Assembly: GCA_015179025.1 (NCBI GenBank)
Contig: WHUX01000403.1
Span: 1 to 32,496, forward strand
DNA: 32,496 bases
Direction: 5' to 3'
Source of the DNA: Terfezia claveryi
Lineage: Eukaryota; Ascomycota; Pezizomycetes; Pezizales; Pezizaceae
How positions within the stretch are numbered: the first letter of the stretch is position 1; the number at the start of each line of letters is the position of its first letter. Of this stretch, positions 20,362 through 29,039 are shown piece after piece. The notes beneath the pieces are model-generated. The model ran no database searches. It saw only the letters and a program-made list of their open reading frames with translations, and was not told the DNA's origin. The translations under genes were made by a program, and so were the position numbers.

Positions 20362-21456
20362 TGTTCTCGGTCCCAGACTCTTGGCGGTGATAACTTTTAT
20401 CTGCAAGGTCTGGTACTAAACTGCTCCGAAACTGCACGCGCTAGCAACTCCGAGCGTTTTGAGGGAAGCAATTCAAGCTCGCAGACAGGGGTGTACCATC
20501 TTACCTATTACAGTATCACAGCAACACAGATATCAGACACTGCTACACTTAATACAAGCAAGTAGGTTTCACATAACTATACTGAATGCGAACAGAAAAT
20601 AGGAGTATATAGCAGGATAGGAAATTGTAATATCTGATATACTTATTCTATAGTGCTGTATTACTTTAATACAATAAATCTAAAATATCAAAAGTTATAC
20701 TACTAATTTCTGCTGATGCCTTATCTTTTATTTAACTTGTATAAACTAGTGATAATACTTGCTAACAAGTTTAATAAATATAGCCATATATTGACTTTGT
20801 ATATAAAGTACTTCAAGAAATGCAATAGTATATTATGAGTTTTGAAATATAAGTGTCAGCTTTGTAAATCTACAAAATTAAGTACTATAAAAGTCACTAT
20901 AGAGAACAAGATTTTCAAATAGTAGTATAGTAGTTTTTGAGATAAGCATTTATATAGTTAGTACTATATTAATTACAGTCTTGGGGTGGCAATTTGATCC
21001 TGGAGCAGAATTTTCTTTAGCTAGAAATTTTTCCTTGATATTTGAAATATTTATAAAGATACTCCAAGAGCAATTGGGTACAAGTGGATCTAATTCTAGG
21101 GAAATTGAAACCATTCACGTCATAAATATTGAAGATTTAGTATTTCGAAGGTATAGTGGGCTTGGTGTTTTGGATTGTTGGACTCAACTCACATTTTGCA
21201 GCCTGCTCCACTACCTACGTATAGGCTCGCTCAGCGCCTTATATGCTTGCTCCAGGCAATATATGCCTGCTCGATGCCTTATATGCTTGCTCGGTGCCTT
21301 ATATGCTTGAGTATAGGCTTGCTTAGGCTCGCTTCCGAAAATATATGCTTTATAGGAGCTCGAGCAAGCATATAAGGCACCGAGCAAGCATATATTGCCC
21401 GGAGCGAGCCTAAAAGGCTCCGAGCAAGTATCTACCAGAGTCTGGGACCGAGAACA
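20362..21456. mobile_element. 1.1-kb inverted-repeat element
   Basis: A perfect 20-bp inverted repeat bounds this interval: TGTTCTCGGTCCCAGACTCT at 20362-20381 and AGAGTCTGGGACCGAGAACA at 21437-21456. The interior encodes nothing I recognise. The middle (20570-20970) is AT-rich and the right third carries a long hairpin. I could not find a target-site duplication, so it could be a non-autonomous DNA transposon or two ends of an older, rearranged one. Confidence 0.5.
21222..21412. repeat. Long imperfect hairpin made of TTATATGCTTGCTCGGTGCC units
   Basis: The left arm has three to four units like CCTTATATGCTTGCTCGGTG. The right arm reads CGAGCAAGCATATAAGGCAC and CGAGCAAGCATATATTGCCC, its reverse complement, ending in GAGCGAGCC against GGCTCGCTC on the left. 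The frames at 20981-21375 read through this repeat and are not genes. Confidence 0.75.
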
Positions 21457-21531
21457 GAGTTCCGGCCGTGTGCCGGGATGTTTTTGTTGAGATGTTCAAA
21501 TATAAATATTTACAAATACTTTTCTATATTG

Positions 21532-21638
21532 GAGGATGGGGTGCGCTCTGAATCCACCCGGTTTCGGGTGGCTCCTCATGGCCCCCCTGATAGGGCCACA
21601 TAGGAGTAACCAAGTATTTTAAAACAAAACAAAATAAA
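21532..21638 (+). mobile_element. 107-bp 5'-truncated LINE insertion with perfect target duplication
   Basis: Only the last part of the LINE is present (CACCCGGTTTCGGGTGGCTC, CTCATGGCCCCCCTGATAGG, then CATAGGAGTAA and an A/C-rich tail). The 10-mer TTCTATATTG occurs exactly at 21522-21531 and 21639-21648 on either side, the sign of target-primed insertion. Confidence 0.8.
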
Positions 21639-21696
21639 TTCTATATTGTATTATTACATATTCTGCTCCGAAGACACTAGAGTATTATTGGGTTTT

Positions 21697-21733
21697 CACG
21701 CTAGTTGCTCCGCCCTCGGAGCACACTAGCGTG
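21697..21733. repeat. Strong short hairpin
   Basis: CACGCTAGTTGCTCCG and CGGAGCACACTAGCGTG are complementary over about 16 pairs with a single bulge, around a CCCT loop. No T-run follows, so it is not a bacterial-type terminator; it may be a miniature element or an extruding palindrome. Confidence 0.65.
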
Positions 21734-21776
21734 TAATTTCGTAGTAGGTTACGCGAGGGGTAGTGCAACCAGACTA

Positions 21777-21831
21777 CCAGACTCTTAGCCGTAGCACTAA
21801 AATAATTACAGCGTAGGCACTAAGAGTCTGG
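21777..21831. repeat. 55-bp inverted repeat (CCAGACTCTTAG)
   Basis: CCAGACTCTTAG and CTAAGAGTCTGG form a perfect 12-bp inverted pair around 31 bases that also pair partly. AGACTCTT is shared with the ends of the 20362-21456 element, so it could be a derivative of the same family. Confidence 0.6.
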
Positions 21832-21839
21832 TCACGAGA

Positions 21840-22425
21840 GCAATTGAGGGGCACCATCGGCTTAAGCTCCATACAAAATATCGCCCTAAAATCGAAAAAT
21901 AAGGATAATTATTGAGGCATATACGATGGGCACTTTTACTGGTTTGGCTGTGTATTCGCAAAGACGTTTGTCTAGGCAGAACACTTTTTTAATATGACTA
22001 TATTCCCACATCAAGAGAAAAATAGGAAATATGGAAAGAAGCGAGCCAGCGGTAGGAAAGGTTGCGCAATAAGATAATAAAATACAACGATATTATACAA
22101 GCAACAAAGAGATAAATGAGAGTGGATGCGGGGACTAGAATTATAAGGAGTGTAGGAGGAGGAGGTTGATCCGGGAGGCCTCAGGGGGCCAGTGGTTCCT
22201 GCGCTGGATATGCACACCCTCCCGCCCTCTTCCAAGAGATTCCCTATCTCCACCACCCGGTAGCCTCTCTCCCTTGACTTGCCATCCCCTGGGTCCATCA
22301 GGGCTAGGTTGCGGATGTTTGTGTTGTGAACCTTCTTCCCGGTCGCCGAAGCTGAATTCTACCCGTTCCGCTGTTGTAATGGCGGAACGCCATAGAGATC
22401 GAGCTGTCCGTAGTGTCCCTTCTCT
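21840..22425. other. No confident gene; balanced composition
   Basis: Two overlapping frames (plus 22166-22537, minus 22011-22298) exist, but neither resembles a known protein, and the plus frame runs into a LINE tail. The GC-richer part (22160-22420) contrasts with the AT-rich surroundings and might be a remnant of a host gene or its leader. Confidence 0.3.
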
Positions 22426-22427
22426 TT

Positions 22428-22868
22428 TCTTTTTTTTTAAATACTCATTACTCCTATGCGGTCCCGTTAAGGGAACAATGAGGAGCCACCTGGAAACCCG
22501 GCTGGGTTCCGGGACAAGGCAAACGAGGTCTCACTAGTCTGGTTGCAGACGTGACTGAACCCGACCTAGAGAGAAATAGAGAACTCGTAAAAATAGACCA
22601 ATGACGACTTCACTCAAAGAGGGGACAGAAATATAGGGAACTCTTGAAAGATAATAATCCGGAGCAAGGGAATTCGTGAAAAAATAGAATGAACTGAGCG
22701 CACGTTAGGTGAGCTTGGAATAGGGGTATTCGAAGAACCCCTCTGTTGCCTCAAATACCTCCTCCCCTTCCTTCCTCCACTCCAGTTTGTCCAGTTCTTC
22801 CCATTTGTACTGGCACCCAGGAGGGGGGCTTTTCCCGTCCGAGCCGTGGGCATTCGAACGTGATGTGC
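22428..22868 (-). mobile_element. 5'-truncated LINE, copy 3 (minus strand)
   Basis: Minus-strand translation from about 22868 gives HITFECPRLGREK, EELDKLEWRKEGEEVFEATE and ends FFEYPYSKLT followed by TAA near 22700, matching the end of LINE copy 2 (EELDKPEWRKEEEEEIYKAT...FRELT). The rest is 3' untranslated sequence, ending in the shared block (CATTACTCCTATGCGGTCCC on plus) and a T-run at 22428-22440. Confidence 0.75.
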
Positions 22869-22935
22869 CCTTTTCTTTTTCAAAAAATATTCCTTACTCC
22901 TATTCGGTCCCAGTAAGGTGACCATGGGAGGCCAG
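22869..22935 (-). mobile_element. Short LINE tail, minus strand
   Basis: Plus-strand TTCCTTACTCCTATTCGGTC then CCAGTAAGG...CCATGGGAGG is the reverse of the LINE terminal block. It lies directly against the 5' end of LINE copy 3, so two insertions occurred at nearly the same place. Confidence 0.6.
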
Positions 22936-22959
22936 TCCTCTGTCGGTTGTATGCACTGG

Positions 22960-23236
22960 TTTCTGATTTACTGATTATTGAAAGGTTACTAAGTGAGTGG
23001 TATCGCTGGGTATTGGAGGATGCAGCGGTGGACTCTGAGTGCAGTGAAGCAGGGTGATGCGAGTGCAAGAGCGAGAAGAGCGTGTGAGTGTGTGAGCAGT
23101 GTATAGGATGTTCCGTCAAGAGTAGACAGTCTTATTAAGTCTATCTCGAGAAGCATATAGATACATGAATGTCCTGAGAGCTCGTATATATAGTGACGAG
23201 ATCAGGGTAAAAACTTTCAACGAAGCAGTCTAAGCT
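22960..23236 (-). mobile_element. Copia-type LTR, first part (split by LINE copy 2)
   Basis: ATTGAAAGGTTACTAAG..., AGAGTAGACAGTCTTATTAA, TCTCGAGAAGCATATAGATA and CAGTCTAAGCT match 10222-10460 in order. It has many fewer A/T changes than the 10222 copy, suggesting less decay. The sequence resumes at 24468 after the LINE. Confidence 0.6.
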
Positions 23237-24067
23237 TCCTAGGTGTGTGGGCGGCCAAAATAGGGACCATTCTGGAGGAGGACTGGAGAGTCTGCTATAC
23301 GGATGGTACAGGGCGAGGAGGGGAGGATAGCTAGCGGAGTCCACAGCGAGGACTGGATAGGGGGTGACACGGAAGACTACGGCAGCTTTTTAGGAGACCA
23401 AGCCACGGTTGCAGATGGGGAGCTCCATGCCATGGAGTGCTCGCCATTTTGTCGGACTCTCAGGCAGCGGTTCAGGCATTCCGCAATATGAGTACAGGCT
23501 CCCCCCTAGGTCCGGTATCGAAAAGCGATCAAGGCTTTGCTAGTCGGCAATACACATAGGGACTTACGGCTGTCATAGATTAGAGGTCACCTAGGCATCG
23601 AAGGGAATGAGAAGGCAGACCGGTCTTGCAATTTCCAGTCCCACTTGGGCTCAGTCACAGGTAAGACTCGCACGGTAACAGAAGGGGGGCTACGAGCGTC
23701 CTCAAGAGCCATACGAAAGGAGGCGAGAACAAAGGCAGGATATGGGGTCAGAAGGGCGGAGTGGGATCTGCATGCCCTATCAGCATATACCTGGCTGCGG
23801 ACGAATAGAGGCCCCCAGAAGAGCTGGCTCCACCACATCGGCAAAGCGGAGTCAGCGGAGTGCGCATGCGGACACCCTTCTGAGACTGGAGAGCACAAAG
23901 TCTCCCACTGCCCACACTTCGACCGTATCAGGAGGGCGCGGGCCCTGTTGGGAGAGAGGAATAGTTGGGAGGAGCTCGACAAACCAGAATGGAGAAAGGA
24001 GGAGGAGGAGGAGATATATAAGGCCACGGAGGCCTTCTTCAGGTTGCTATTCCGGGAGCTCACATAG
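23237..24067 (+). pseudogene. Tad1-like LINE RNase H / zinc-finger C terminus, copy 2
   Basis: CYTDGTGRGG (first RNase H Asp), then after one extra base ASGVHSEDWIGG and ATVADGELHAMEC (second acidic residue), after another shift a DSQAAVQAFRN block, RLS.IRGHLGIEGNEKADR and, in a clean 141-codon stretch ending at 24067, VRRAEWDLHALSAYTWLRTN, CACGHPSETGEHKVSHCPHF (Cys/His finger) and EELDKPEWRKEEEEEIYKAT. Only a few single-base shifts and one stop interrupt it; it is the best-preserved LINE copy here. The reverse transcriptase is absent because of 5' truncation. Confidence 0.85.
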
Positions 24068-24440
24068 TGGAGCGCAGTTGCAATTTTTACGAGTCCCCTT
24101 TGTGTTAGTCCACGAGTCACGAGTCCATGTCGTTAGTTAGTCTGGTTGGCACGTTGTTAGTCTACTTTTCTGCGGAGGTCAATTAGTTTATTTCAGTTCA
24201 TCCTTTCTCTGCGAGTCTTATAGTTCATCAGGGTCAGGAGTCGAGGCTCAGTCAGGCCTCCGGGTCATCGGCTAGTCCGTTAATGACAGTATCGGGCCTC
24301 GCCTCGGGTTGCGGTACTTTTGTATTTATTCCGCGTGGGTCTGGCAGATTAACTTGCCTTACCCTTGAACCCACCGGGTTTCCGAGTGGCTCCTCATGGC
24401 CCCCCTAATGGGGCCGCATAGGAGTAATAAGTTTTTTTTA
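24068..24440 (+). terminator. LINE 3' untranslated region with terminal hairpin
   Basis: The untranslated tail ends in GTGGCTCCTCATGGCCCCCC then TAATGGGGCCGCATAGGAGT, with GGCCCC pairing to GGGGCC. The same block is kept in every LINE tail of the window, on both strands, which suggests that it is what the LINE reverse transcriptase recognises. This is a retrotransposon 3' signal, not a transcription terminator in the bacterial sense. Confidence 0.5.
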
Positions 24441-24467
24441 AAAAAAAAAAAAAAAGCAGTCTAAGCT

Positions 24468-24800
24468 AGCTATCCTAAGAGCAGTAACACCATGAGTACC
24501 GTACGCGCAAGCCGTTATGCCAGATGCATGAGTGAGTACGCAAGTAGTGAAGAGCATTAACTGGAAGCAATGAGTATTGGTGCGTAGCGAAGATAGTGAA
24601 TACATGTGAACAGCTAGTAAGCGAAGATAGTGAACATGTGAAGGGCAAATATGAACACGTTCTATTTTGTTGACAAAGGGGAATGAAATAACTGGGATTG
24701 GCCTGGTTCATGCATATCGCAATATGCCTATTTGAATATGGAGTCCCGACATGATAGGAAACAGTCATAACATGAAATAGTCATGACATTACATCCATCG
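24468..24800 (-). mobile_element. Copia-type LTR, second part, and adjoining sequence
   Basis: The LTR continues after the LINE (AGCTATCCTAAGAGCAGTAA) in register with 10470-10560. It includes a direct repeat, AGCGAAGATAGTGAA, at about 24586 and 24613. The minus-strand frame 24475-24768 is within this non-coding sequence and I do not regard it as a gene. The far LTR limit is unclear. Confidence 0.45.
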
Positions 24801-25250
24801 TACATGAGAACAATCATCAAAGACTATTCCTTCACAAGAATTCGACCCAATTTTGACTATTTGAGATGGCAAATAACTCTACATTGCCAGTAACATTCAG
24901 ACCAGAAAGGTTATGCTGCAAGCAACCCCAAACGAAAGCGGATGGTCTAATGCGAAGAGATCAGGCATTGCCGGAACTATCATGGAAAACTCATGGCATA
25001 CTTCTCGCAGTGACTGGAAGGACCACGTCACGTTATATCCAACTTCTCTTCCTCCGGCTCACTCTGACAGACCAATCTCTACACCAACTGCTTCTGAATT
25101 TCCGGCTCGAGGCAGAAGTTACCACCTCTAAGTAATTGAAGGCAAGTTGACCTAGAGAGGGTGAGATAAAGGCTTAAGAAAAAGGAAAAAAAAGAATCTA
25201 TAACTTTGATATAAAAGCCGGCTGCTTGGTGGGCTCGATTGCCGAAGTAA
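24800..25250. other. Unassigned sequence with overlapping short frames
   Basis: Two plus frames overlap at 24866-25135 and 24913-25131. The second (ENSWHTSRSDWKDHVTLYPT) faintly resembles the region ahead of an hAT dimerisation domain, but I cannot support a call. Nothing else is recognised. Confidence 0.25.
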
Positions 25251-25259
25251 TAATTGATT

Positions 25260-25530
25260 TCAGTATTTGGATCGGGCCGGCCAGTCCGGCCGTCAAGCAG
25301 GCCCAGGCCGGTCTGGACCGGGTTGGGCTCAGCCGGGGACTGGCCTGAATTATCAGGCCGGCATACATACTCACAAGAGCAGGTTGTAGATGGACTGGTC
25401 CGCCCAGTCAGACCAGTCCGCCCAGTCAGACCAGTCCGCCCAGTCAGACCAGTCCGCCCAGTCAGACCAGTCCGCCCAGTCAGACCAGTCCGCCCAGTCC
25501 AACCGTCCGCCCAGTCCGACCAGGCTGGTC
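25260..25530 (+). repeat. GC-rich segment with an 18-bp tandem repeat
   Basis: A GGCC/CCGG-rich stretch (25270-25360) leads to GAGCAGGTTGTAGATGGACT and then about six copies of GTCCGCCCAGTCAGACCA, 18 bases each (25399-25515). Both strands stay open through it (plus RPVRPV, minus TGRTGL repeats), which explains the long frames at 25254-25538 and 25079-25720. A short copy lies at 13041. Confidence 0.8.
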
Positions 25531-25536
25531 TGGAAT

Positions 25537-25835
25537 AGGCAATCCGGCTAGGTATATAGCAGCATACATTTCTCGAAACAAATTCATAAACAATTGGAAG
25601 AATAAGCGTGGTCCTCGAATGCGTCAAAAAGATGAACTTGAACATTTTGCAACATCTACTATTGTTGAAACCGACAACCCACGAGTCTGGTGGATTCGGC
25701 ACCAAGCAGACTATCCGCAACTTTCGATAATGGCCCTTAGCTTACATGCGTTCCCAGCTATGAGTTCTGAGGTTGAACGAGTTTTTAGTAGTACAGGCTT
25801 AATGGTGACAGATCGGCGGAACCGGCTTAAAGATT
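25537..25835 (+). pseudogene. hAT transposase C-terminal (dimerisation) fragment
   Basis: The frame reads AAYISRNKFINNWKN, then MRQKDELEHFATSTIV and the hAT signature DNPRVWWIRHQADYPQLSIM, ALSLHAFPAMSSEVERVFSS and TGLMVTDRRNRLK. Almost unbroken, but cut at 25835 by a minus-strand LINE tail, so the end of the domain and all of the N-terminal catalytic part are missing. Possibly part of the same element as the GC-rich segment upstream. Confidence 0.8.
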
Positions 25836-25915
25836 TTTTTTTTTTTTTTAAATACTTAGTACTCCTATGCAGCCCCGTTAGGGGGGCTATGAGGAGCCAC
25901 ACGGAAACCCGGTAA
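25836..25915 (-). mobile_element. LINE tail inserted in the hAT fragment, minus strand
   Basis: A T-run (25836-25850) and AAATACTTAGTACTCCTATG ... GGGGCTATGAGGAGCCAC is the reverse complement of the LINE terminal block. An exact target duplication could not be seen (TTAAAG on the left, TAAAAG on the right). Confidence 0.7.
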
Positions 25916-26260
25916 AAGCACGAGTTTCTCGCATATATATATATACATGCCCGCGAATGCATGAATTCCTACGAAACATATCACAAAGCGTGAACTCTGC
26001 ACATATCTCAATACCACGACTACGATTGCCCAATATGACTATTACCAGGCCAGGCATTGAATAGTACGGCACCCGCGGGCGAAAGGGGGCTGAGCGCCAT
26101 TGGTCACTGTCATGCCACTTCTCTTGTTATCCCTTATCTCATTGTCTTCGGAAAGTCTAAATTGTCGGCCTTAGCAGTCGGCCTTGGCAAATATGGTTTT
26201 CCTGTATATATACCTCCCTTCCCCGCGCATTTTCCCTTCGCTCTATATCCCAGCACATTA
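25916..26260. other. No gene seen; TATA-like motif
   Basis: No recognisable coding. A TATATATA at about 26204 precedes the 12-bp array by about 55 bases. A TA microsatellite lies at 25934-25945. Confidence 0.35.
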
Positions 26261-26263
26261 TGG

Positions 26264-26445
26264 CGAGTATTAGAGCGAGTATGAGAGCGAGTATTGGAGC
26301 GAGTATTAGGGCAAGTATTAGAGCGAGTATTGGAGCGAGTATTAGAGCGAGAATTGGAGCGAGTATTAGAGCGAGTATTAGAGCGAGAATTGGAGCGAGT
26401 ATTAGAGCGAGTGTTAGAGCGAGTGTTAGAGCGATTGAAGCAGCG
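26264..26445 (+). repeat. 12-bp minisatellite GAGCGAGTATTA
   Basis: About 15 copies with substitutions (TATTA to TATTG, AATTG, TGTTA). All three frames on plus and one on minus stay open, for instance MASIRASMRASIGASIRASI from 26260 and SNTRSNTRSNSRSNTRSNTR on minus. I treat the frames as repeat artefacts. Confidence 0.85.
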
Positions 26446-26699
26446 AGTGCTTGTTCTATATATATATATATTACTCAATACTTCTGTGTATATAATTATT
26501 AGCGAATACAATGGATATTTCCACTGCATGAATATTCAATGGCTGCAATAGTGGCTACGCACCTGGCTGGTATTAGAGCGTCGTACATACAAGCGGGTGC
26601 ATTGTAACTATAGCGTTAACAATATGATGATGCCAAGGGAAGGAACTCTAATATCCAGAGATTGAAATATGCCAACCAGCGTCCGGACGGCTTTGGTTG

Positions 26700-26875
26700 C
26701 CCCAATGGTGTCCAGATTGTGTTGCAACTCAGCCGGGCGTCCAGATTGTATTGCAGCTCAGCCGGGCGTCCTGATTGTGTTGCAACGCAGCCAGCGTCCA
26801 GACGCACAGGACGCACAGGACGCACACGCGCGAGCTCTCGCGTCCGGACGCTGGGCGGTGCGTCCGGACGCCACT
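26700..26875 (+). repeat. 29-bp repeat and GACGCACAG repeat beside the Gypsy element
   Basis: Three copies of a 29-base unit containing TCCAGATTGTGTTGCAACTC start at 26711, 26740 and 26769. They are followed by three copies of GACGCACAG (26810-26835) and two CGTCCGGACGC palindromes. The region is much GC-richer than its surroundings. Confidence 0.75.
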
Positions 26876-26880
26876 TTTTT

Positions 26881-27780
26881 CTTGCTGATGATTGTGGTAC
26901 TTCCGGAATTGCATTCATTAATCAGACCTTCGTCAGTAAAAATTCCATACCAACCTCCAAGTTAAAGACCCCCCACCTTCTCGATGTCATTGATGGCTAC
27001 CCTATCTCTTCCGGGGCTATTACCGACCTCGCATACTTACCTAGTGCCATTGGAGACCACTCGGAAAGTCTCCTGATGTTTATGACCAAGCTCAAATACC
27101 CTATTGTTCTGGTGATCCCGTGGCTCTGAATGCATGATATCTCCATTAGCTTTGGCTCTTACACCTTGAATTTCAATAGTGGGTATTGTAAGAAGCACTG
27201 TAGTGACCCAAGGACTGCCGTTAAAGCACTGTGTGCTCTACCATCCTTGGTAGAAGACTCTAGCCAGATGGTCGCTGAAACACCCTCACCAAAACCCCTC
27301 AATATTAACTTTATTAGAGCTGAGGCTTTTGCCTACCTCACTAGGAGGCACAAGCTAAAGGTGCATGCCCTCTCCATATATAACGTAAACCTAGAAATTA
27401 ACAAGGCAAGGTCTAAGAGGGAGTGGAAATCCATAGTTCCAGATAAATACTATGAGTTTATTGACCTTTTCTCGGAAAAGGCTGTAGAAAAGCTCACACC
27501 TCACCAACCATACAACCACACTATTTCGATGATAGAAAGTAAAACTCTCCCCTATAGGCCTCTCTATGAAATGTCCAGTGTGGAGCTGGAAGCCTAGAAG
27601 AAGTACTTGGAAGAAAACCTCAATAAGAGCTTTATTCACTATAGCTCCTCACTAGTGGGTGCTCCGGTACTGTTCGTGAAGAAATCGGACTGCTCCCTTC
27701 AGTTGTGTGTTAATTATTATGGCCTAAACAAGATAATGGTAAAACAATAGGTACCCCCTACTACTAATCTAGAAGATAGT
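26881..27780 (+). pseudogene. Gypsy protease and start of reverse transcriptase
   Basis: LADDCGTSGIAFINQTFVSK at 26881 is a retropepsin active site in which DSG is replaced by DCG. Then LLDVIDGYPISSGAITDLAY, LKYPIVLVIPWL, a TGA at 27127 and HDISISFGSYTLNF...YCKKHC. The RT start is visible as YYEFIDLFSEKAVEKLTPHQ, then [20 protein letters not shown] and YGLNKI. Two long clean frames (26662-27129 and 27130-27597) meet at the TGA, where a Trp or Arg would be usual. Confidence 0.8.
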
Positions 27781-28760
27781 TCACCAAATTGGATTTGAGA
27801 GGGGTATATAACCTAGTATGGATTGCTGAGGGAGAGGAATAGAAAACAGCCTTCTGGACATGATATGGCTATTTTGAGTATAATGTGATACCTTTTAGCC
27901 TAACCAATGCACTGGCCTCTTTCCAGCACTTTATTAATAATACCTTACGAGACCTCTTGGATATGTTCTGCATGGCCTACCTTAACTATATCCTGATCTA
28001 TTCAAACACTATGGCGAAGCACAAGATCTATGTCTGACAAGTGCTGGAAAAGCTAGAGCAAGCTGGCTTATACCTCAAGCCTGAGAAGTACAATTTTCAT
28101 ATGCAGAAGGTCAGGTATCTAGATTAATCATTACTATGGAAGGTATCAGGATGGATCCTGCGAAGGTTACCACTATCTAGGAATGGCAAATCCTAGCAAA
28201 TCTTAAGGATGTCCAAGCCTTCCTAAGGTTCGCTAACTTTTACTGACAGTTTATTCTAGCATATTCAAAGATTATGGCCCCCCTCACAGCCCTGACCAAA
28301 AAAGACTGGCCCTTTAACTGGAGTCTAGAAGCCCAGTTGGCCTTACAGAACCTCAAGAAAGCCTTCTATTCCTCATTGATACTAGCCCATTTCAACTCTG
28401 ACTAGAAATGTGTTATTGAAACTGATGCTTTCGACTATATTTCTACGGAATCCTGTCCTAGAACAATGAAAATGGTATCCTCCATCTAGTGGCTTACTTT
28501 TCGAAAAAGCACTTCCTAGCTGAGTTATAAATCTATGACAAGGAGTTGATAGCTATTATAAGAGCATTTGAAGAGTAGAGACCACATTTAGAGTCAGCTA
28601 AAAGGATTATTCAGGTATTATCTGATTATAAAAACCTTGAGTATTTCACAACTACAAGCTGCTCAACCGATGGCAGGCTAGGTGGTCAGAATTCCTCTCT
28701 CAGTTTAACTTTAAGATTAGATACTATCCCGAAAAGGCTGGTAGCAAGCTCGATATGTTA
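27780..28760 (+). pseudogene. Gypsy reverse transcriptase and RNase H, broken
   Basis: Fragments include [20 protein letters not shown] text near 27900, then [13 protein letters not shown] at 27967-28005, where the catalytic YLDD is YLNY (GAC to AAC and GAT to TAT), so polymerisation is ruled out. LTALTKKDWPFNWSLEAQLAL follows, then an RNase H start (CVIETDAFDY near 28410) and YKNLEYFTT near 28630. Frame changes and stops are frequent. Confidence 0.75.
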
Positions 28761-28854
28761 ACTCGGAGATCAGGAGATCTCTCTAAGGAGGGGGATGAAA
28801 GGCTAAAATACCAAAATCAGGTAGTATTGAAGCCTAAAAACCTCGATCTGGCAG

Positions 28855-28997
28855 CCAACATTCTAGCCGAAGCTAAAGCTAATACAGAAGCTGATGCAGA
28901 AGCTAATGCAGAAGCTGATACGAAAGCTGATACAGAAGTTGATGTGGAAGCTAATACGGAAGCTGAAGCTAAAGCTGATGCAAGAGCCAACCTCTAA
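28855..28997 (+). repeat. 12-bp minisatellite coding an Ala/Glu/Asp linker
   Basis: A repeated GAAGCTGATGCA-like unit encodes [20 protein letters not shown] between RNase H and integrase (frame 28755-28997). It is an expansion inside the element's own frame. Confidence 0.75.
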
Positions 28998-29039
28998 CAA
29001 CTAGGGAGACAGGGATATAAGAATGACCTCCTGGCTAAG

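Larger units (their letters stand above)
23223..24467 (+). mobile_element. LINE copy 2 with target-site duplication
   Basis: The duplicated target AAGCAGTCTAAGCT lies at 23223-23236 and again at 24454-24467 (its first two A residues overlap the poly(A)). Between them is a 5'-truncated LINE with RNase H coding, 3' untranslated region, terminal hairpin block and an A-rich tail. It landed in a Copia LTR. Confidence 0.85.

Noticed and set aside
20981..21375. Plus-strand frames with repeated YACS/ICLLGALYA motifs
   Set aside because: They read through the hairpin repeat TTATATGCTTGCTC and have no non-repeat content of note.
23587..24120. 177-residue minus-strand frame
   Set aside because: It is the antisense shadow of the LINE RNase H / zinc-finger coding, which has recognisable motifs on the plus strand.
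25079..25720. 213-residue minus-strand frame with TGRTGL repeats
   Set aside because: It runs through the 18-bp array and lies antisense to the clear hAT dimerisation frame.
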